Assembly: GCA_035508435.1 (NCBI GenBank) | Contig: DATJNA010000160.1 | Coordinates: 13,367 to 77,366 of the forward strand | DNA: 64,000 nt | Reading direction: 5' to 3' | Origin: JASHVB01 sp035508435 | GTDB taxonomy: Bacteria; Pseudomonadota; Alphaproteobacteria; Acetobacterales; Acetobacteraceae | Shown: positions 33,502-41,567 of the stretch, piece by piece | Layout: every line of letters starts with the position of its first letter | How positions within the stretch are numbered: position 1 is the first letter of the stretch | The notes under the pieces: model-generated | Told to the model about the DNA's origin: nothing | Databases searched by the model: none | What the model saw: only the letters and a program-made list of their open reading frames with translations | Made by a program: the position numbers and the translations under genes

Positions 33502-35292
33502 ATGGGCCAAACGGTGGGCGATTTCTTCTGGCAGCGGCTGCGCGCATGGGGCGTGCGCACAGTGTTCGGCTACCCGGGCGACGGCATCAACGGGCTGATC
33601 GGCGCGCTCGGTCGCACCAACGGCCAGTTCAACTTCGTCCAGGTGCGGCATGAGGAAATGGCCGCCTTCATGGCCTCGGCCTATGCCAAATTCACCGGCG
33701 AGCTGGGCGTGTGCATGGCCACCTCCGGCCCGGGCGCGTCGCACCTGATCACCGGCCTCTATGACGCGCGGATGGATCACATGCCGGTGTTGGCGATCAC
33801 CGGGCAGCAGGCCCGCACCGCGATCGGCGGCCACTATCAGCAGGAACTCGACCTGCCGGCACTGTTCAAGGATGTGGCGGGCGATTTCGTCTGCCAGGCC
33901 ACCATGCCGGCGCAGGTGCGCCATGTGGTGGACCGCGCCGTCCGCATCGCCAAGGGCCGCCACCGCGTCACCGCCGTGGTGATGCCGAACGACCTGCAGG
34001 AAGCCCCCTACGCCGACCCGCCCCGCGCGCACGGCACGCTGCATTCCGGCGTCGGCTACAGCGCGCCCAGCATCCTGCCGAAGGACGCCGATCTGCGCCG
34101 CGCGGCGGAGGTGCTGAATGCCGGCAAGAAGGTGGCGATCCTGGTCGGCGCCGGCGCGCTGCACGCCACCGACGAACTGATCGCGGTCGCCGAGGCCCTG
34201 GGCGCCGGCGTGGCCAAGGCATTGCTCGGCAAGGCGGCGCTGCCCGACGATCTGCCCTGGGTGACGGGCGCGCTCGGCTTGCTCGGCACCAAGCCGAGCT
34301 GGGACCTGATGACGCAGTGCGACACCCTGCTGATGATCGGCTCCGGCTTCCCCTATTCCGAATTCCTGCCGAAGGAGGGCCAGGCGCGCGGCGTGCAGAT
34401 CGACCTCGAGCCGGAAATGCTGTCGTTGCGCTATCCGATGGAAGTCAACCTGGTCGGCGATTCCTGCCAGACCCTGCGCGCCCTGCTGCCGATGCTGGAG
34501 CAAAAGAAGCATCGCGCCTGGCGCAAGGAGGTGGAGAACAACGTCGCCGCCTGGTGGAAGGTGCTGGAAAACCGCGCGATGCAGCCGGCCAATCCGGTCA
34601 ATCCGCAGCGCGTCGTGTGGGAGCTGTCGCCGCGGCTGCCGGAGCGCGCGATCATCACCAGCGATTCCGGCTCCTGCGCCAACTGGTACGCGCGCGATCT
34701 CAAGATCCGCCGCGGCATGATGTGCTCGCTGTCCGGCGGGCTGGCGTCGATGGGCGCCGCCGTGCCCTACGCGATCGCGGCGAAGTTCGCCTACCCGGAC
34801 CGGCCGGTCATCGCGCTGGTCGGCGACGGCGCGATGCAGATGAACAACATGGCGGAGCTGATCACCGTCGCCAAATACTGGCGCGAGTGGTCGTCGCCGA
34901 AATGGATCGTCTGTGTGTTCAACAATCAGGACCTCAACCAGGTCACCTGGGAGCAACGGGTGACGGAGGGAGATCCGAAGTTCAATGCGACCCAGCAGAT
35001 CCCGGATGTGCCGTATCACCGCTTCGGTGAATTGCTCGGCCTGCGCGGCATCTACGTGGACAATCCGGATCGGCTGGCGACGGCATGGGAGGAGGCGCTC
35101 GCCGCCGACCGCCCGGTGGTGCTGGAAGTGAAAACCGACCCCGAGGTGCCGCCGCTGCCGCCGCACATCACATTGAAGCAGGCGAAGAACTTCGCTGCGG
35201 CGACGCTGGCGGGCGATCCGAACGAGCCTGGCATGCTGATCGGCACCGCCCGGGAGGTGCTGAGCACTGTGCTGCCCGGCGGCAGGCACTGA
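33502..35292 (+). CDS. Thiamine-diphosphate enzyme, PoxB/acetolactate-synthase-like
   Basis: A 596-aa ThDP-dependent enzyme of the pyruvate oxidase/acetolactate synthase superfamily. The catalytic Glu lies in VQVRHEEMAAFMASAYAK, the central domain in GKKVAILVGAGAL, and the ThDP-magnesium motif is VGDGAMQMNNMAELITVAKY with a later CVFNNQDLNQVTWEQR. The overall sequence is closer to the pyruvate dehydrogenase (quinone)/PoxB group annotated as thiamine pyrophosphate-requiring protein than to biosynthetic IlvB, and no small regulatory subunit follows. ATG 33502 has AGGCGG upstream. It may decarboxylate pyruvate and pass electrons to the quinone pool; a membrane-binding C-terminal helix as in PoxB is not obvious. 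Confidence 0.9.
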   Translation: MGQTVGDFFWQRLRAWGVRTVFGYPGDGINGLIGALGRTNGQFNFVQVRHEEMAAFMASAYAKFTGELGVCMATSGPGASHLITGLYDARMDHMPVLAITGQQARTAIGGHYQQELDLPALFKDVAGDFVCQATMPAQVRHVVDRAVRIAKGRHRVTAVVMPNDLQEAPYADPPRAHGTLHSGVGYSAPSILPKDADLRRAAEVLNAGKKVAILVGAGALHATDELIAVAEALGAGVAKALLGKAALPDDLPWVTGALGLLGTKPSWDLMTQCDTLLMIGSGFPYSEFLPKEGQARGVQIDLEPEMLSLRYPMEVNLVGDSCQTLRALLPMLEQKKHRAWRKEVENNVAAWWKVLENRAMQPANPVNPQRVVWELSPRLPERAIITSDSGSCANWYARDLKIRRGMMCSLSGGLASMGAAVPYAIAAKFAYPDRPVIALVGDGAMQMNNMAELITVAKYWREWSSPKWIVCVFNNQDLNQVTWEQRVTEGDPKFNATQQIPDVPYHRFGELLGLRGIYVDNPDRLATAWEEALAADRPVVLEVKTDPEVPPLPPHITLKQAKNFAAATLAGDPNEPGMLIGTAREVLSTVLPGGRH

Positions 35293-35307
35293 CCGGCGCA
35301 GCCGCCG

Positions 35308-36510
35308 ATGCAGCGGGTGACGCAGTCCGAGATCGGCGCGCTGGGCACCGCGGCACTCGCAATGCTCTGCGTGTTGCCCCATGTCATTGCGACCCATGTC
35401 ATTGCGAGGAGCATAGCGACGCGGCAACCTCGGTCGGATGATGCACGAACGCTGCGTGCGCAATTTCAAACGCGATGGCTGCGTCGCTCAACGCCTGGCA
35501 ATGACCGCCATCTTCGTCGCTCAACCCCTTGCAATGACGGCCACCGGCGTCGCTCAACCCCTGGCAACGACGGTCATCTGCGCGGCCCGGCGCCTGGCAA
35601 TGACGGCCAACCTGGTCGCCCGGCGCCGCGCAATGACAGCGATCTTGGTGGCTGCGCTCCTGGCAATGACGTGCATGGCGCCGACCCGACGTGCCGCATC
35701 ACCGCTGCGCGGCGGTTGAACAGGGCCGCCGGCGTGCTGGCAACCTCCGTGCTGGCCGACAGCGCGGTCGAACATTATCGCGGCTCGTTCGAAAACCGCG
35801 CCATGTACACGCCGCTGGTCACCGCGGCATTGACCCTCGCGGTCAGCGGCCACGGGGTCGGCGACAAGCGGCATGGGGCGCATACCGTGCGCGACACCGT
35901 CTATGCCCTGGCCGGACTGACCGGCCTGATCGGCACCGGCTTCCACCTCTACAACGTCGCCAAGCGCCCCGGCCGTTTCTCCTGGCACAACCTGTTCTAT
36001 GGCGCGCCGATGGGCGCTCCGTTCGCCCTGCTGCTGTCGGGCATCCTCGGCGTCACCGCCGAGCGCGTGCGCGCCGACGCATCAGGCAACACCCCCACCG
36101 TCTTCGGCCTGCCGGCGGGACGCACCATGGCGGCGCTCTCGGGACTGGGCATGCTCGGCACCACCGGCGAAGCGGCGCTGCTGCATTTTCGCGGCGCCTA
36201 TCACGACCCCGCCATGGTCCTGCCGGTGACGGTCCCGCCGGTCGCCGCCGCATTGCTCGGCGAAACTGCGCTGGGCAGGCCGGGCGTCGACCGCCGGTTC
36301 ACCCGCTGGTGGCTGCGGCTGACGGCGGGGATCGGATTGCTCGGCGCGGCATTCCACGTATTCGGCGTGGCCCGCAACATGGGCGGCTGGCGCAACTGGC
36401 GGCAGAATCTGCTGAACGGGCCGCCGATCCCCGCGCCGCCCAGCTTCACCGGCCTGGCACTCGCCGGCCTCGCCGCACTCGGATTGCTGCGGGATCATCC
36501 CGATGCCTGA
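35308..36510 (+). CDS. Multi-pass membrane protein with in-frame N-terminal repeat insertion
   Basis: A 400-aa protein if started at ATG 35308. Residues 1-30 contain a hydrophobic stretch (LGTAALAMLCVLPHVIATHV), residues 59-124 are six 11-aa repeats (type RRSTPGNDGHL) encoded by 33-bp units, and from about 140 on there is a well-behaved membrane protein (VLATSVLADSAVEHYRGSFE, then about five to six helices such as LLLSGILGV). A GTG at 35734 would give a protein lacking the repeats. I cannot decide between an original N-terminus that was invaded and a false upstream extension. Its place directly before a gluconate-2-dehydrogenase subunit-3-like gene and a GMC enzyme suggests a membrane anchor for that dehydrogenase. 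Function otherwise unknown. Confidence 0.7.
   Translation: MQRVTQSEIGALGTAALAMLCVLPHVIATHVIARSIATRQPRSDDARTLRAQFQTRWLRRSTPGNDRHLRRSTPCNDGHRRRSTPGNDGHLRGPAPGNDGQPGRPAPRNDSDLGGCAPGNDVHGADPTCRITAARRLNRAAGVLATSVLADSAVEHYRGSFENRAMYTPLVTAALTLAVSGHGVGDKRHGAHTVRDTVYALAGLTGLIGTGFHLYNVAKRPGRFSWHNLFYGAPMGAPFALLLSGILGVTAERVRADASGNTPTVFGLPAGRTMAALSGLGMLGTTGEAALLHFRGAYHDPAMVLPVTVPPVAAALLGETALGRPGVDRRFTRWWLRLTAGIGLLGAAFHVFGVARNMGGWRNWRQNLLNGPPIPAPPSFTGLALAGLAALGLLRDHPDA
35388..35440. repeat. Partial copies of the palindromic element
   Basis: GTCATTGCGA occurs twice in quick succession, followed by GCGACGCGGCAACCTCGGTCGG, the same core as in the elements at 32094 and 37197. It lies within the N-terminal coding region of the membrane protein, or just before it if the later start is used. 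Confidence 0.7.
35482..35679. repeat. 33-bp tandem array, six copies, in frame
   Basis: Units start at 35482, 35515, 35548, 35581, 35614 and 35647. Each contains CTGGCAATGAC or a variant, which resembles the right end of the palindromic element. The length is a multiple of three and all six units are read in the same frame (RRSTPGNDGHL type). Confidence 0.93.
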
Positions 36511-36608
36511 CCGCCCGCCGGGTTATCGCTTCAATGCCCCGGTTATCGCCTCAATGCCTAACCGGTTGCCAGGTGACAACACCGATGCCTAACCGCTTCC
36601 CCGGTTAT
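36502..36608. repeat. Duplicated translation-start segment
   Basis: Three imperfect copies of a start-like segment lie at 36502 (ATGCCTGACCGCCCGCC), 36554 (ATGCCTAACCGGTTGCC) and 36585 (ATGCCTAACCGCTTCCC). The first overlaps the stop codon of the membrane protein; only the third is in frame with the downstream gene. Confidence 0.8.
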
Positions 36609-37190
36609 GATGTGCTGGCCAAGCGGCATACGCCGTCATGGGACGCGGCAACGCGGCGGGTCATCGATCGCCGCCTGGCGACGCGGCGGGATCCCGGGTT
36701 CTTCACCGAGCAAGAATGGCAGACGCTGACCGCGCTCGCCGGCCGCATCGTGCCGCAGCCGAAATCCCATCCGCCGGTTCCCATCGCCGCGATGGTCGAT
36801 CAAAAGATGGCGCTTGATCGAACCGACGGGTATCGCGACGCGCGGCTGCCGAAAATGCAGGAAGCCTGGCGCCGCGGCCTGCGTGCGGTGGACGCCGAAG
36901 CGGCGGGGCGTCACGGCAAGCGCTTCCATCTGCTGACCCCGCCGCAACAGGACGCACTGCTGACGGCGATGCAGCAGGGCGCCCTGTCCGATCCGGCCTG
37001 GGACGGCATGCCGGGCAAGCTGTGGTTCAGCCAGCGTCTGGTGCACGACATCGTCGCCGCCTATTACGCGCACCCCACCGCCTGGAACGAGATTGGCTTC
37101 GGCGGTCCCGCCAGCCCGCGCGGCTACGTGCGCATGGGCTTCAACCGGCGCGATCCCTGGGAAGCGGCGGAGGTGCCGCATGCCGACTAG
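36585..37190 (+). CDS. Gluconate 2-dehydrogenase subunit 3-like protein
   Basis: A 201-aa protein of the gluconate 2-dehydrogenase gamma (subunit 3) family, the small partner that helps export or assemble membrane-bound GMC dehydrogenases. Signatures are FFTEQEWQTLTALAGRIVPQ and FSQRLVHDIVAAYYAHPTAWNEIGFGGP. ATG 36585 has AGGTGAC ten bases upstream. No obvious Tat signal is present, which is unusual because the subunit often carries the export signal for the complex. It follows the membrane protein and precedes the GMC gene, with a 121-bp palindromic element between it and the latter. Confidence 0.87.
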   Translation: MPNRFPGYDVLAKRHTPSWDAATRRVIDRRLATRRDPGFFTEQEWQTLTALAGRIVPQPKSHPPVPIAAMVDQKMALDRTDGYRDARLPKMQEAWRRGLRAVDAEAAGRHGKRFHLLTPPQQDALLTAMQQGALSDPAWDGMPGKLWFSQRLVHDIVAAYYAHPTAWNEIGFGGPASPRGYVRMGFNRRDPWEAAEVPHAD

Positions 37191-37196
37191 CCACTG

Positions 37197-37317
37197 TCAT
37201 TGCGAGGGCCCGCAGGGGCCGAAGCAACCTCGGCCGAGGTGGCGCGCCATCGTCCGCCCGCTGGTTCGAACCAGGTTGCGGCGTCCCGCCGCGCTTCGCT
37301 CGCGGTCCTCGCCATGA
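37197..37317. repeat. Palindromic 121-bp dispersed element, copy 2
   Basis: It begins TCATTGCGAGGGCC and ends GGTCCTCGCCATGA, a near-perfect inverted repeat. Internal GAAGCAACCTCGGCCG matches copy 1 at 32094. It separates the subunit-3 gene from the GMC oxidoreductase. Confidence 0.82.
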
Positions 37318-37352
37318 CATGGTTGCAGCCCCAGGCCGGGGACGCGCCGGCA

Positions 37353-38999
37353 ATGCCGGATGATGCGATGCGGGTGCCGCGCGGCGGGCACGGCCGCGCG
37401 CCCGATCCGATGCGCCGCGGCGGCTGGATGCCGATGCGGCAATACCGCGACATCGACCCGGTGGATTTCGCCATCGTCGGCACCGGTGCCGGCGGCGGCA
37501 CGCTGGCGGCCAGGCTGGCGGAACATGGCTTCTCTGTCGTCGCATTCGATGCCGGGGCGTGGTGGCGGCCGCTGGAGGAGTTCGCCTCCGACGAAGCGCA
37601 TCAGTCGAAGCTCTACTGGAACGACGAGCGCATCTGCGATGGCGACAACCCGTTGCGGCTCGGCTCGAACAACAGCGGCAAGGCGGTGGGCGGCAGCACC
37701 GTGCATTTCGCCATGGTATCGCTGCGGTTCCGCCCGGAATGGTTCCGCTCGCGCAGCGCGCTGGGGTACGGCGCCGACTGGCCGCTCGATTGGCGGGAGA
37801 TGTGGCACTACTACGCCGAGGTCGAGCAAGCGCTGAAGATTTCCGGCCCGGTCAGGTATCCCTGGGGACCGAAGCGCCCGCGCTATCCGTATCGGCCGCA
37901 TGAGGTGAACGCCGCGGGCCTGGTGCTGGCGCGCGGGGCGGCGGCGCTCGGCATCGACTGGGTGCCGACGCCGCTGGCCACCGTCTCGGCGCCGCGCGGC
38001 CTGTCGCCGCCCTGCGTGTATCGCGGCTTCTGCACCGTCGGATGCTCTACCAATGCCAAGCAGAGCGCGCTGATCACCTGGATTCCCCGCGCGGTGCGGG
38101 CCGGCGCCGAGATCCGCGACCTGGCGATGGTGGGGCGGATCGAGACCGGCGCCGCCGGCCTGTGCACCGGCGTGCATTATCTGCGCGAGGGCACCTGGCG
38201 CTTCCAGGCGGCGCGCAATGTCGTCGTCGCCGGCTATGCGATCGAGACCCCGCGATTGCTGTTGCTGTCCGCCAACGATCGCTTCCGCGATGGGCTGGCG
38301 AACAGTACCGGGCAGGTGGGACGCAATCTGATGGTGCAGACCAACCAGGCGGTGTACGGCGTGTTCGACGAAGAGATCCGCTGGTACAAAGGACCGCCCT
38401 CGCTGGCCGCAACCGAGCATTGGAACTACACCGATGCCGGCAAGGATTTCTTCGGCGGCTACGCGTATATGAGCCAGGGCCCGCTGCCGCGGCAGTGGGC
38501 GGCGACGCAGGCCGGCAATCACGGATTGTGGGGCGAGCCGCTGCGGCGCGACATGGCGCGGTATAATCATTACGCCGGCCTGAAGATCGTCGGCGAGGTG
38601 ATGCCGCGGGAAACCAACCGGGTCACTCTGGCCGCGGAGAAGGATCAGTACGGGCTGCCGGTGGCGCGGGTGACGTTCTCGCTGTGCGACAATGACCAGC
38701 GGCTGGTGCGGCACGCGATCCGGCACATGACCGACGTGATGCAGGCCGCCGGCGGCTACGACCTGTGGCACGAGGACGACGACACCGCGCATCTGAACGG
38801 CACCGCGCGGATGGGCGATGATCCGCGCACCAGCGTGGTGAACGCCGATTGCCGGAGCTGGGATATCCGCAATTTATGGATCTGCGACGGTTCGGTGTTT
38901 CCCACGGTCGGTGGGGTGAATCCGTCGCTGACCATCCAGGCGATCGCCTGCCGCACCGCGGACCGGATCAGGACCATGGCGGCGGCCGGCGAGTTGTAG
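37353..38999 (+). CDS. GMC-family flavin dehydrogenase (gluconate/sorbitol dehydrogenase-like large subunit)
   Basis: A 548-aa GMC oxidoreductase. The FAD-binding motif is FAIVGTGAGGGTLAARLAE, the second signature is GKAVGGSTVHFAMVSLRF, and the C-terminal domain holds the catalytic His in DTAHLNGTARMGDDP and Asn in GGVNPSLTIQAIA. With the neighbouring subunit-3 gene it resembles the two- or three-subunit membrane dehydrogenases that oxidise sugars or sugar acids in the periplasm and feed the respiratory chain; no cytochrome c subunit is present. ATG 37353 is chosen as the first start after the palindromic element; an in-frame start at 37200 would translate that element. No signal peptide is visible, so export would need the partner. 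Confidence 0.9.
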   Translation: MPDDAMRVPRGGHGRAPDPMRRGGWMPMRQYRDIDPVDFAIVGTGAGGGTLAARLAEHGFSVVAFDAGAWWRPLEEFASDEAHQSKLYWNDERICDGDNPLRLGSNNSGKAVGGSTVHFAMVSLRFRPEWFRSRSALGYGADWPLDWREMWHYYAEVEQALKISGPVRYPWGPKRPRYPYRPHEVNAAGLVLARGAAALGIDWVPTPLATVSAPRGLSPPCVYRGFCTVGCSTNAKQSALITWIPRAVRAGAEIRDLAMVGRIETGAAGLCTGVHYLREGTWRFQAARNVVVAGYAIETPRLLLLSANDRFRDGLANSTGQVGRNLMVQTNQAVYGVFDEEIRWYKGPPSLAATEHWNYTDAGKDFFGGYAYMSQGPLPRQWAATQAGNHGLWGEPLRRDMARYNHYAGLKIVGEVMPRETNRVTLAAEKDQYGLPVARVTFSLCDNDQRLVRHAIRHMTDVMQAAGGYDLWHEDDDTAHLNGTARMGDDPRTSVVNADCRSWDIRNLWICDGSVFPTVGGVNPSLTIQAIACRTADRIRTMAAAGEL

Positions 39000-39173
39000 C
39001 GGTGGCGGCCGTGCCGCCCCGTGCCGATCCCGTCCCGCCGCGCCGTCCCGCGACGCCGTGTCAGTCACAGCATGGCGTTGCCGTGGCCGGTTCGCCGGCG
39101 GTCCAGCAATAGCCCGCCGAATCCCGCGAAGCAGGCGGCAGAAAGCGGTTGACCATGGCGCGGGCGTATGTTA

Positions 39174-39190
39174 GTATTATTGACTAATAC
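39174..39190. promoter_or_regulatory. Small inverted repeat upstream of the 39212 gene
   Basis: GTATTA, five bases, TAATAC form a perfect 6-bp palindrome in a local AT-rich patch, 21 bases before the start codon. It could be an operator or part of a promoter. No matching regulator gene is visible nearby. Confidence 0.35.
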
Positions 39191-39211
39191 CCGGCATCGA
39201 GCAAGGAGGCC

Positions 39212-40366
39212 ATGTCCGCTGCCACCGCCATCGCCGACGTCGCTTCCCGGCCCGATCAGCGCAAGGATCGGGATGGCACAGCGATGCCCGCGCGCATCGC
39301 GGCAATGCTCCGCATCGTTCATGTTCTCGAGGGCTATGGCCGCCACCTCCTCGACACGATCGAGCATCGCGCCCGGTGGCGCGGGTTCGCCACCATCGCG
39401 CAGTGCTTCGGCACTGCGGCGGTGCCGGTGATGCTGGCGCGGATCGAGCGCGGCATCATGCGGGCGGTCGCGCTGCAACGCGTATTGCTCGCGCGTGCCG
39501 CCGGTGGGCGGGACCTCAAGCCGCGGCCGCCGAGCGGTTATTGCTGGCGCACCGTCACCGGCGAGGCAGAGCCGGAGGCAGCAGACCAGCCCGACAAAGC
39601 AACCGAACCACCGGCAACAGAGCCAGCGCCGGCAACCGAACAATCGGCAACAGCAACCGAACCACCGGCGTCAGCAACGGAACAATCGGCAACAGCAACC
39701 GAGCCACCGGCGTCAGCAACGGAACAATCGGCGCCGGTAACGGCGGAAACGGAACCGGCGGCGCCCGCGGCACGACTGACAGCGGCGGCGGAACAAATCA
39801 CCCCGCCCGGCGAACCGGAACATGCACCGCGACGGCCCCTCCCCGGCATCCCTGATGCGCTGCCCAGCCTCGAGACCCCGCCCTCGATGGCACAGATCAT
39901 GGCCGAGGTACGCCGCCGTCCCATCGGCCGCACGCTGGTGGAAATCTGCCGCGACCTCGGCGTCGCGCCAATGCTCTGCACCGGTCCGTTCTGGGACCGC
40001 TTGCTCGAGGCGATCCAGTTCTATCGTGGCAGCCTGAGCAAGGTCATGCTGGAGATGTTGCGGCGGGAGAAGCGGTTCGCCAGGGAGCAATGGCAGTATC
40101 CCAACATTGGCTTGCCGGCGGAAACGATCGAGGGTGTCCGGCGGGAGCTGGGATTCCTGATTGGCGAGCCGCCGGTTGATCCGCACCGCGCGGCGCCGGC
40201 TTCCGGCGATGCCGCGGTGCCGCGCACCGCCGCCGAGACAGTGCCGCGCACTGACGCCGAGGCGGCACCGCGCACTGCCGCCGAGGCGGCGCCGCCAACC
40301 AGCGCCGCCGACCAGCCGCTGCCGCCGATGACGTTCATCGCCCCGCTCGGCACCGGCCCGCCCTGA
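39212..40366 (+). CDS. Hypothetical protein with Pro/Thr/Glu-rich repeats
   Basis: A 384-aa cytoplasmic protein. ATG 39212 follows AAGGAGG. The N-terminal ~100 residues (RIAAMLRIVHVLEGYGRHLL, FATIAQCFGTAAVPVMLARI, RGIMRAVALQRVLLARAA) are a helical region that I recall from uncharacterised proteins of Acetobacteraceae and relatives. Residues about 115-195 are low-complexity, including a 14-residue repeat (ATEPPASATEQSAT) encoded by 42-bp units. A second helical domain (about 225-320) and another repetitive Ala/Thr/Pro tail follow. No catalytic motif, signal or membrane segment is seen. Function unknown. Confidence 0.75.
   Translation: MSAATAIADVASRPDQRKDRDGTAMPARIAAMLRIVHVLEGYGRHLLDTIEHRARWRGFATIAQCFGTAAVPVMLARIERGIMRAVALQRVLLARAAGGRDLKPRPPSGYCWRTVTGEAEPEAADQPDKATEPPATEPAPATEQSATATEPPASATEQSATATEPPASATEQSAPVTAETEPAAPAARLTAAAEQITPPGEPEHAPRRPLPGIPDALPSLETPPSMAQIMAEVRRRPIGRTLVEICRDLGVAPMLCTGPFWDRLLEAIQFYRGSLSKVMLEMLRREKRFAREQWQYPNIGLPAETIEGVRRELGFLIGEPPVDPHRAAPASGDAAVPRTAAETVPRTDAEAAPRTAAEAAPPTSAADQPLPPMTFIAPLGTGPP
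39600..39740. repeat. 42-bp in-frame repeat in the hypothetical gene
   Basis: Two near-identical 42-bp units (39653-39694 and 39695-39736) with a partial unit before them. They encode the ATEPPASATEQSAT linker. Confidence 0.85.
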
Positions 40367-40549
40367 CCGGATCGCGTCGATCATTCATGTCTGATGCGGG
40401 GCCGGACGATGGCCGGCCCCGCCGCACTGATTCGCGGCGTCCCGACGGCGGTTCACGCCGTCACCATGATCCGCATGACATGCGGTTGCCCATCTGGGCC
40501 GCCCACTGTCAAACTCTCACCCGGCCCCAACGGTCCCGAGTCGCCGCCC

Positions 40550-40972
40550 ATGCTTCACCTCACCAAGCTCGCCGTCGGCGTGCGCGACATCGAGCATTTG
40601 CGCGAGCTCCAGGCCGAGCGCGCGCAACGCAACCCGCCGCTGCGCCACCGCACCCGCAACTTCCCGCGCCGTCGCGACGAGGTGGTCGATGGCGGCTCGA
40701 TCTACTGGGTGGTGAGCGGCGCGACCCTGGTCCGCCAGCGCGTCCTGGACGTGATCGAGGACCGCTGGGACGACAACACCGCCTGCGCCGGACTGATCTT
40801 CGATCCGCTGCTGGTGGCGGTCGCCGCCCGGCCCACCAGGCCGTTCCAGGGCTGGCGCTATCTGCGGCCGGAGGATGCTCCGCCGGACCTTGTGCAAGGC
40901 AAGCGCGCCCGCGGCGAGGCCGCGTTGCCGCCCGCGTTGCGGCGCGAATTACAGGTGCTTTGCCTGCTGTAG
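40550..40972 (+). CDS. DUF1489 family protein
   Basis: A 140-aa protein matching the alphaproteobacterial DUF1489 family: MLHLTKLAVGVRDIEHLREL at the N-terminus, the basic RTRNFPRRRDEVVDGGSIYW and RQRVLDVIEDR in the middle, and RPFQGWRYLRPEDAPPDL near the end. The family has no known function; its conservation and lack of a signal suggest a housekeeping cytoplasmic role. ATG 40550 gives the family start; the frame is open 156 bases further upstream with no homology. The last codons (ELQVLCLL) lie in the first unit of the 18-bp repeat array that continues past the stop. Confidence 0.88.
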   Translation: MLHLTKLAVGVRDIEHLRELQAERAQRNPPLRHRTRNFPRRRDEVVDGGSIYWVVSGATLVRQRVLDVIEDRWDDNTACAGLIFDPLLVAVAARPTRPFQGWRYLRPEDAPPDLVQGKRARGEAALPPALRRELQVLCLL

Positions 40973-41106
40973 CCGCCGCGCCCGTTACAGGTGCCGCGCC
41001 TGCTGTAGCCGCTGCGCCCGTTGCAGGTGCCGCGCCTGATACAGGTTCTGCGCCCGGTGCAGGTGCCGCGCCTGGTGCAGGTGCCGCGCCTGGTGCAAGT
41101 GCGAGC
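40951..41106. repeat. 18-bp tandem array starting inside the DUF1489 gene
   Basis: Two 36-bp double units (40951 and 40987) then 18-bp units to about 41106, consensus GCAGGTGCCGCGCCTGGT. The first unit holds the last codons and stop of the DUF1489 gene. The intergenic part carries no gene. Confidence 0.9.
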
Positions 41107-41279
41107 CGGCTGAAGCCGCTGCGCCAGCGGTGGCACAGATCGCGGAATCGCGATTTCGCCGGCGAAAGCTCTTGCCCGAATCCGACAGTCAGGTGATAAT
41201 TATGACAGTCGGTTAAGGTGAAATCTTCGCCCCGACTCTAAGCTTGCCCGCAACGCCTCCTGCCCCTCGGAGCCCCCCC
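40973..41279. other. 307-bp intergenic region
   Basis: The first half is the 18-bp array. The second half is less GC-rich around 41190-41245 (TGATAATTATGACAGTCGG) and probably holds the promoter of the His-rich peptide gene. No gene is supported. Confidence 0.55.
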
Positions 41280-41501
41280 GTGTCCATCAAGCGCACATCC
41301 CTGTTGGCGGCCCTCGCCGCTCTGTCAGCCGTAGCCCTGGTCGCGGCGCCGGCCTCGGCGGCCACCGCCACGAAGACCCACACCATCCACCACGTCGTGC
41401 ACAGGGTCAGCGTCGTACATCACGTCGTGCACAAGCATCATGTCGTGCACCGGATCAGCACCCACCACGCGGCGCCAAAGGTCACCCATACCTCCAGCTA
41501 G
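41280..41501 (+). CDS. Small secreted His-rich peptide
   Basis: A 73-aa protein. GTG 41280 with CGGAG upstream starts a textbook signal peptide (MSIKRTSLLAALAALSAVAL, cleavage after PASA). The mature ~47 residues are built from repeats of the type HHVVHRVS and HHVVHKHH; about one residue in four is His. Such a sequence would bind zinc, copper or nickel in the periplasm, or act in metal buffering or acid protection, but this is inference. A strong rho-independent terminator follows 27 bases after the stop, which supports a real monocistronic gene. I do not recognise a named family. Confidence 0.72.
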   Translation: MSIKRTSLLAALAALSAVALVAAPASAATATKTHTIHHVVHRVSVVHHVVHKHHVVHRISTHHAAPKVTHTSS

Positions 41502-41527
41502 CCGACCACCGGCCGGCGCTCTGCCTC

Positions 41528-41556
41528 AGGCCAGGAGTTGATCTCCTGGCCTTTTT
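41528..41556 (+). terminator. Rho-independent terminator
   Basis: A perfect 10-bp stem (AGGCCAGGAG and CTCCTGGCCT) around a 5-base loop is followed by a run of T. It ends the transcript of the His-rich peptide. Confidence 0.93.
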
Positions 41557-41567
41557 GCTGGGGCGGC

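Noticed and set aside
33271..35469. Upstream extension of the membrane-tailed SDR to more than 1,000 residues
   Set aside because: The added part is antisense to the ThDP enzyme and non-homologous; the SDR begins at MSKLVVITGAS (33270).
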